DNA from: Aquilaria yunnanensis
Lineage: Eukaryota > Streptophyta > Magnoliopsida > Malvales > Thymelaeaceae
Direction: 5' to 3'
DNA length: 64,000 nt
Assembly (NCBI GenBank): GCA_039654915.1
Contig: CM077593.1
Span: 74,008,501-74,072,500 of the forward strand
The number at the start of each line of letters is the position of its first letter. Position 1 is the first letter of the stretch. A program made the translations under genes and the position numbers. This document shows positions 59,091 through 64,000 of this stretch, piece after piece. The notes under the pieces are model-generated. The model was given only the letters and a program-made list of their open reading frames with translations. It had not been told where the DNA came from and did not search any database.

Positions 59091-59194
59091 TGGTGTTTGT
59101 TCAAGTTCTATTTCAGGTTCGATGTCTCCTTGTTGTTCTTGAATTTCTTCAAGTTCTACTTTTCTCCCACTAGTTCCTTTAGAGATAAACTCTT

Positions 59195-60249
59195 TCTCTA
59201 GAAAGACACCAGTTTGAGCAACAAACACTTTTTGCTCAGAAGGATTGTAGAAATAGTAACCCTTTGTTTTTTTTTATACCCAATAAAAGGGCTTTTTTTA
59301 GATTTGGGCCCTAGTTTGTCAGAGGATTGACGTTTCACATAAGCGTCACGGCCCCAAATCTTCATAAAAGACAAATTGGGACGCCTCCCACTCCATATCT
59401 CATATGGTGTTTTTTGAACCGATTTAGATGGAACTCGGTTTAGTGTAAAAGCGGCTCTCTCTAGAGCATGCCCCCAAAAGGAGTTTAGAAGGTCAACTTG
59501 ACTCATCATAGAGTGAACCATGTCTAATAGAGTTCTATTTCTACTTTCAGATACACCATTCCATTGACATGTACCAGGTGGAGTGAGTTGTGATACTATA
59601 CCACACTCCTTCAGATAGTCAAGGAATTCTCGATCCAAGTACTCTCCACCTCGATCTGATTGAAGCACTTTAATACTCTTCCCGAGTTGATTCTCTACTT
59701 CATTCTTGAATTCTTTGAACTTTCAAAGGATTCTGACTTGTGTCTTATGAGATACACATAGCCATATCTACTGAAGTCATAAGTGAAAGTAATGAAGTAT
59801 TGAAAACCTCCTCTAGCTTGTGTAGACATAGGGCCACATACACCACTATGTATGAGTCCTAGTAAGTCATTAGCCCTTTCACTTTGCCCTGTAAATGAGG
59901 CTTTGGTCATCTTGCCCAACAAACATGACTCACATGTCTCATATGATTCAAAATCAAATGAGTCCAAGACTCCATCCTTATGGAGATTGGATATGCGGGT
60001 CTCGTTTATATGGCCCAAGCGACAGTGCCAGAGATAGGTCGGGTTCAAATCATTTAATCTGACCTTCTTGGTATTCACATTATAGATTGGATCTTCGAGG
60101 TCTAGAACATACAACCCATTGCTAAGTTGAACACTACCATAAAAGATTTCATTCAAATAAATAGAACAACATTTGTCCTTTATTATAAATGAAAAACCTT
60201 TCTTGTCCAAACAAGAAATAGAAATCAAATTTCTACTAATAGTAGGCAC
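59195..60249 (-). pseudogene. Copia C: GAG_pre-integrase and integrase (frameshifted)
   Basis: 60249-59695 covers 'ISRNLISISCLDKKGFSFII', the pre-integrase HCRLGHINETRI and CESCLLGKMTKASF. The start of the core reads LIHSGVCGPM, where HsDVCGPM is expected, so the first catalytic Asp is Gly. A frameshift near 59700 follows. 59668-59198 then gives LQSDRGGEYLDREF (second Asp kept), CQWNGVSESRNRTLLDMV (Glu kept) and 'KTPYEIWSGRRPNLSFMKIW'. Confidence 0.9.
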
Positions 60250-60264
60250 AAAGTAGCAGTTGTT

Positions 60265-61266
60265 TCATTCTAAAACTAATCCACTAGGTAAAGTGAGAAC
60301 ATAAGTCCCTACAGCTAAGGCAGCAACCCTTGCTCCATTTCCAACACATAGGTCCATTTCACCTCGGGCCAATCTTCTACTTCTGCTTAGGTCCTGCACA
60401 TTTGCACAAATGTGAGATCCACATCTAGTATCCAATACCCAAGATGAGGAAGTAGAAAAATTAGCCTCTATAACAAAAATACCTGAAGTGGAAGTCTTAC
60501 TTCCCTTTTCCTTAGCAAGTTCTTCAAGATAGAACTTGCAGTTGCGCTTCCAGTGTCCAGGTTGCTTACAATGGAAGCACTCCCGTTCCTTTGCCACACC
60601 ACCCTTTGGTTTCAATGCAGCTAAAGAAGAATTAGCATTGGACTTTCCATTAGCTTTATCCTTCTTCTTGTTGGCTTTTCCATTTCCTTTGGCCTTTTGA
60701 ACCATCAAAATGGGCTTAGCCTTCTTAAGGTTTTGCTCAACAATTCTCAACATGTTGAGCAATTCAGGCAACGATTGTAAGACTACATCAACAACCAACT
60801 CTTTCTGAAGAGCAAATCCCAAACTCTCAAGATTCTCAATGTACCCAATCATCTTGAGCACATGAGGACCCATGGGACTTCCTGCAGACATTTTGCACTG
60901 AAACAATGCCTTAGAGGTCTTAAAACTTTCATGCCTAGCTTGCTCTTGGAAAAGCATTTTGAGATGTTCGATCATATCAAATGCCCCCATGTTCTCATGT
61001 TGCTTTTGAAGCTCAAATTCCATGGTAATAAGCATGAGGCATGCAACATCCAAAGCATCATCAAAATGCCTCTTATGGGCATCCCTTTCAGCTCTTGGAG
61101 AAGTAGGATCAAGCTCATTCGCAATGAGCTGCTCTAGGACATAAGCCTTTCTTTCTTGCTTGAAGACTATCCTCAAGTTTCAGTACCATTTGATAAAGTT
61201 GGTCCCATTCAATTTTTCATTCTCAAGGATCGAGCTCAACGAAAGTGTCGATGTGTTTTGTGCCAT
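60265..61266 (-). pseudogene. Copia C: gag, zinc knuckle and protease (near-intact frame)
   Basis: The start is the ATG at 61266 (MAQNTSTLSLSSILENEKL). A TGA at 61180-61182 replaces a codon just after NFIKWY. The frame is then open for 303 codons, to 60265. Visible are VFKQERKAYVLEQ, the UBN2-type gag core (MSAGSPMGPHVLKMIGYI), a Lys-rich linker, the CCHC knuckle CFHCKQPGHWKRNC (about 60543-60585) and the protease SSWVLDTRCGSHI. The catalytic D-T-G reads D-T-R, so the protease would be inactive. Confidence 0.9.
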
Positions 61267-62707
61267 GGTTATCTACAATAGTACACATGCAGAGTAAGAG
61301 CCATGTATTTTAATTCATTTAATAAAGACTTTTATTAAACGATACTCCCACTATTTTACTCAAAATAATAACCCTCGATATTATTTTGGAACACCTCAGC
61401 GTTAAGGTATTCTAGTGGGCCAAGATCCATATTTGACCACAACCTGAGTCAGCTTTGGCTTTTCTCTCAAGTTACAGTTATTCAGGTAGGCAACTCCTTG
61501 CCAATTGCATCTTATGCAACTCTTCAATAGTTGGGTGAACAACACTTGTCCAAGCTCATCTCATGAACTTAAACCCAACTCTATGCCTCTAAGTCCCTAA
61601 TCCTATTAGGATGACTTAGTTAAGTCAGAACAAAAGTTAGCAATTTGGATATCACTATTATCCCATTGTGCCTTACCAAGATGAACATAGGTGCTTTGCT
61701 TTGGCAAACCCACCCAATGTTGATCAAAGTCTTGACGAGTGCCAACATTTGGAAGACATCACATTTAATGACTTAATATTTGTTTGAGGGATTTTTTCTT
61801 TGATCTCACCAATTTTTTATCTCCAGTTGTCTTATACATGCATCACATACAAATATAAAACATGCATCTCATGCTAACAAGAAAGTAAACGTGACATGGT
61901 TATAGCCCAAACTATGCGATATTCTCAAGCCAATGAGAATATCATAAAAGCCTAAGAAAAGAAAAGGGTCTTCAAAAGCTTCTTCTCCTCCTTTCTTGGT
62001 TGCCCTTCTGTTGTCACATCCTTGGACATACCACCTTAGATGATCTCATATTGTACCATTACATCAATAATAGAAACCTCGAGTTACATTTGAGTGGAGT
62101 AAGGTGAGAAGAGAATGTACAATGAGAGTAACAAGAGAAGGCACGACTCGTAGGCCGTATTTACAAGTACCACCAATCAAGGGCTATAACCATGCACCAT
62201 GCTACAACCACCAATCAGCATAACATGTCAAATCTCATTCAACAAATGCATGCCAATTAATGCGAGTTGATTAACCAGTTTTTGTTTATGTGGCACTTCG
62301 CATACGGTGGTCCCGCTGACCTTGGATGATCCCATAATGTACCATTACAATTGTCTTACAATTGTCTTGCCCGAGATCTTCTGTTTCGAGCAAGTAGGCA
62401 CCCGAGACTCCTCCATTCGAGCCACCAAAAATACCTTACTTTCGGTGCCCGAACAAGCCAAATCCGAACCAAGCTAGGGTTTTTGAAACTATTGTAAGAA
62501 TCCTAATCCAAATAGGTATCTCATACCTATCAATTTCGGGTTAATCTCATTAACCAATTAGTGTCGTTTCTTCATATATGTCATATGTTCATTACGAGTT
62601 CCGGTTTCATGCATCATAAATCAATCTAATTAATCATGGCCGAAAGCAACCGAACACATAACATCATGCGATTCAACATTCAATCCCAATTTAGGGTTTT
62701 ACCAGTA
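61267..62707 (-). other. Copia C 5' leader
   Basis: About 1.44 kb between the PBS and the gag ATG, with no open frame of interest. Long leaders of this kind occur in copia elements. Confidence 0.6.
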
Positions 62708-62719
62708 GCTCTGATACCA
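62708..62719 (-). other. Primer-binding site of copia C
   Basis: TGGTATCAGAGC on the minus strand, an exact match to the initiator-Met tRNA site used by many plant copia elements. Confidence 0.92.
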
Positions 62720-62720
62720 C

Positions 62721-63643
62721 TGTTGGGTTTCGGGAGCCAAACAACGCAGCAGAATTTAACCAAAACCCTCCAGGATCCAAGTGAAACGGGGTAAACCGGG
62801 TGTTCAAAACTTTTCATACCTAATTTTTGGTTGAGATCTCTCACCCAACTGTAGAGTCGAATAACAAAACCTGAACAGTCGACTAAACCTTTATGATCAT
62901 TACCGATATATGCCATTGTCCCTTTGTCCAAGATATCAAGACTAAGCACGAGACATGGAACGTGTCACTCTCGTATAGCCCAATCTTTGGTTTCTTGATT
63001 ACCGAGTAAACCAACTTAAACTAATGACATTGATATCGTATATCAACTCATCTGAGCATGGCCATGCATTTTTCTAAGTCTTACTTTATCAAGGGGCCCG
63101 AAGATATCACTCCCGTTACATAGGAGGGACAAATCCCATCTTGATCATACAAATCCCTCCGCATGATATGTGACATACCCAATGACTTTCTTAAAGTTCA
63201 CTCAGTTATGAGCAACAAAGGAAAGTATCAAAGTATGTGACTCATATGTAGGGAACCTTGATGACCTTAGGTCAAAGGACTACATATACCACGATCACTA
63301 TGAGAATCACTTATGACACTCATATAGCGATCCATGCAGTGTTCTCATGGTGTGTTGGTCCAGTACATAAGTTCTCCAACTTGTACCCATATGTAGACTA
63401 CATATCTCATATTAGTCTCCACATATGCTAGTCATTATGTATTATTGCAACCCGCTCCACAATAATACTAGACCAGGGACGTTTGAGAATATCGTTATTC
63501 TAGGGTTACAATTATATTTATTACGTTATACAGAAACAAAACAACAAACATAATTACTGGATTAATGCCTTAATAAAATATCATGACTCAATGTGCAAAA
63601 AATACAATCATCTCATGATTGGCTTTTGGGCACAACACTAACA
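62721..63643 (-). repeat. 5' LTR of copia C with a 492-bp internal deletion
   Basis: It starts TGTTGGGTTTCGGGAG and ends AACACTAACA like its partner. It jumps from ACCTGAACAGTCGA to CTAAACCTTTATGATC at 62881, skipping the sequence equivalent to about 56112-56603 of the 3' LTR. The lengths are 923 against 1415 bp. Confidence 0.93.
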
Positions 63644-63887
63644 GGTTCCACAAAGTTTTACCTAGTTCCAAGGAAACAAAGGCACAAAACACATAAAAAC
63701 TAATTTCTAACCAAAATCCAAGCTTCCAAGCTTCTAACAAACAAGAATCTACCAAGAACATAAGTGTTACCTCGTATAAAAAATAGGGGATGGTGAAAAA
63801 CTTGTTTCCAAGCTTTAAAAACTTGAAATTATGCTTGAAACAAGCCTTCTATAGCATACATACCTTTGGTGGCTTCCATTTTCATCA
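63644..63887 (-). repeat. Chromovirus 5' LTR, piece 3
   Basis: It starts with the second GGTTC copy and matches 39862-40103 through TGGCTTCCATTTTCATCA. The LTR ends at 63887. The three pieces sum to about 1.92 kb, against 1.95 kb for the uninterrupted LTR. Confidence 0.9.
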
Positions 63888-64000
63888 AAATCTCTTGGTT
63901 TTGGGCTCGGATTGATGGAGAATTAGTAGGGTGAAGGGTGAGCTCGGGTTTTAGGATGAATATTTACCAATTTTATATGCCACTTAACCAAGAAGTCATC
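63888..64000. other. Flanking DNA beyond the chromovirus
   Basis: It has no recognisable gene or repeat, and it is too short to interpret. Confidence 0.4.

Larger units (their letters stand above)
55953..63643 (-). mobile_element. Copia C: 7.7-kb copia element in the chromovirus 5' LTR
   Basis: It has two LTRs (55953-57367 and 62721-63643) and an exact initiator-Met PBS, TGGTATCAGAGC (62708-62719). A polyprotein on the minus strand starts at 61266, and a PPT (minus AAGTGGGAGAT) lies at 57368-57378. GGTTC is duplicated on both sides. The order gag-PR-INT-RT-RH identifies Ty1/copia; I do not assign a lineage. It is the best preserved element in the window, yet has several stops and frameshifts, lost catalytic residues in PR and INT, and a deleted 5' LTR. 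Confidence 0.93.
38150..63887 (-). mobile_element. Chromovirus (Tekay/Del-like gypsy) carrying four nested insertions
   Basis: The 3' LTR is 38150-40103 and the 5' LTR is 51778-63887 with insertions. The PBS lies just below 51778 on the minus strand (TTTGGTATTAGTGCC). Gag starts at 51638, followed by PR, RT, RNase H, INT and a chromodomain-like tail to about 40440. The PPT lies at about 40106-40119 (minus AAATGAGGGGAC). Insertions at 41924-45978, 46222-48702, 52262-54758 and 55953-63643 each have a perfect 5-bp duplication. The host pentamers outside the two LTRs (TGAAG left, AAATC right) do not match. The pol has lost key residues and carries many stops. Confidence 0.88.

Overview
The window is repeat-dominated plant nuclear DNA, most likely from a eudicot with a large, AT-rich genome. 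I found no complete host gene. Nearly everything I can identify is LTR-retrotransposon sequence: Ty3/gypsy of several lineages, Ty1/copia, non-autonomous LTR elements and solo LTRs. There are also a few MITEs, two or three degenerate RNase H-like fragments of LINE type, and one exon-sized relic of a plant RRM RNA-binding protein. Every polyprotein carries stops, frameshifts or lost catalytic residues, so nothing here looks able to move on its own.

Left part (1-15.4 kb). A plus-strand gypsy element of Athila/Tat type (about 369-7970) has decayed RT, RNase H, integrase, a second 3' ORF, a PPT and its 3' LTR. The LTR abuts a decayed minus-strand copia element (copia B, 7971-9312 plus 14496-15397). 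Copia B is itself split inside gag by a 5.18-kb Athila-like non-autonomous element (9313-14495) with a perfect TGAAG target-site duplication.

Middle (15.4-38.1 kb). This stretch is gene-poor. It holds a LINE RNase H scrap (16.5-16.9 kb), a CACTA-like miniature (18.3 kb), a 19.3-19.9 kb duplication, the RRM exon relic (20.66-20.79 kb), and a tandem multimer of a TRIM-like element with four LTRs and three 0.42-kb internal regions (20.96-23.64 kb). It continues with a large LTR element of about 7.5 kb with no recognisable coding sequence (24.81-32.28 kb, containing a Stowaway-like MITE), a second LINE RNase H relic with one stop (32.6-33.3 kb), a truncated LTR fragment, and the 5' end of a Tat-like gypsy element (LTR, PBS and gag; 34.8-36.7 kb).

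Right part (38.15-63.89 kb). One minus-strand chromovirus (Tekay/Del-like: gag, PR, RT, RNase H, INT, chromodomain-like tail) has been opened by four later insertions, each with a perfect 5-bp duplication. A 4.06-kb solo LTR lies before the integrase zinc domain and a 2.48-kb solo LTR lies in RNase H. A second copy of that 2.5-kb solo LTR, in opposite orientation, and a 7.7-kb copia element (copia C) lie in the 5' LTR. With the insertions removed, the two chromovirus LTRs are of near-equal length (about 1.92 and 1.95 kb). Copia C has lost about 490 bp of its own 5' LTR, including the only TATA-like box I see there.

I saw no defence system, gene cluster, CRISPR array, tRNA or rRNA gene. The notable biology is the insertion stratigraphy, the TRIM multimer, one element with mismatched LTR ends, and repeated short palindromic motifs inside LTRs. 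Percent identities were not computed; all homology statements come from reading the sequence by eye.
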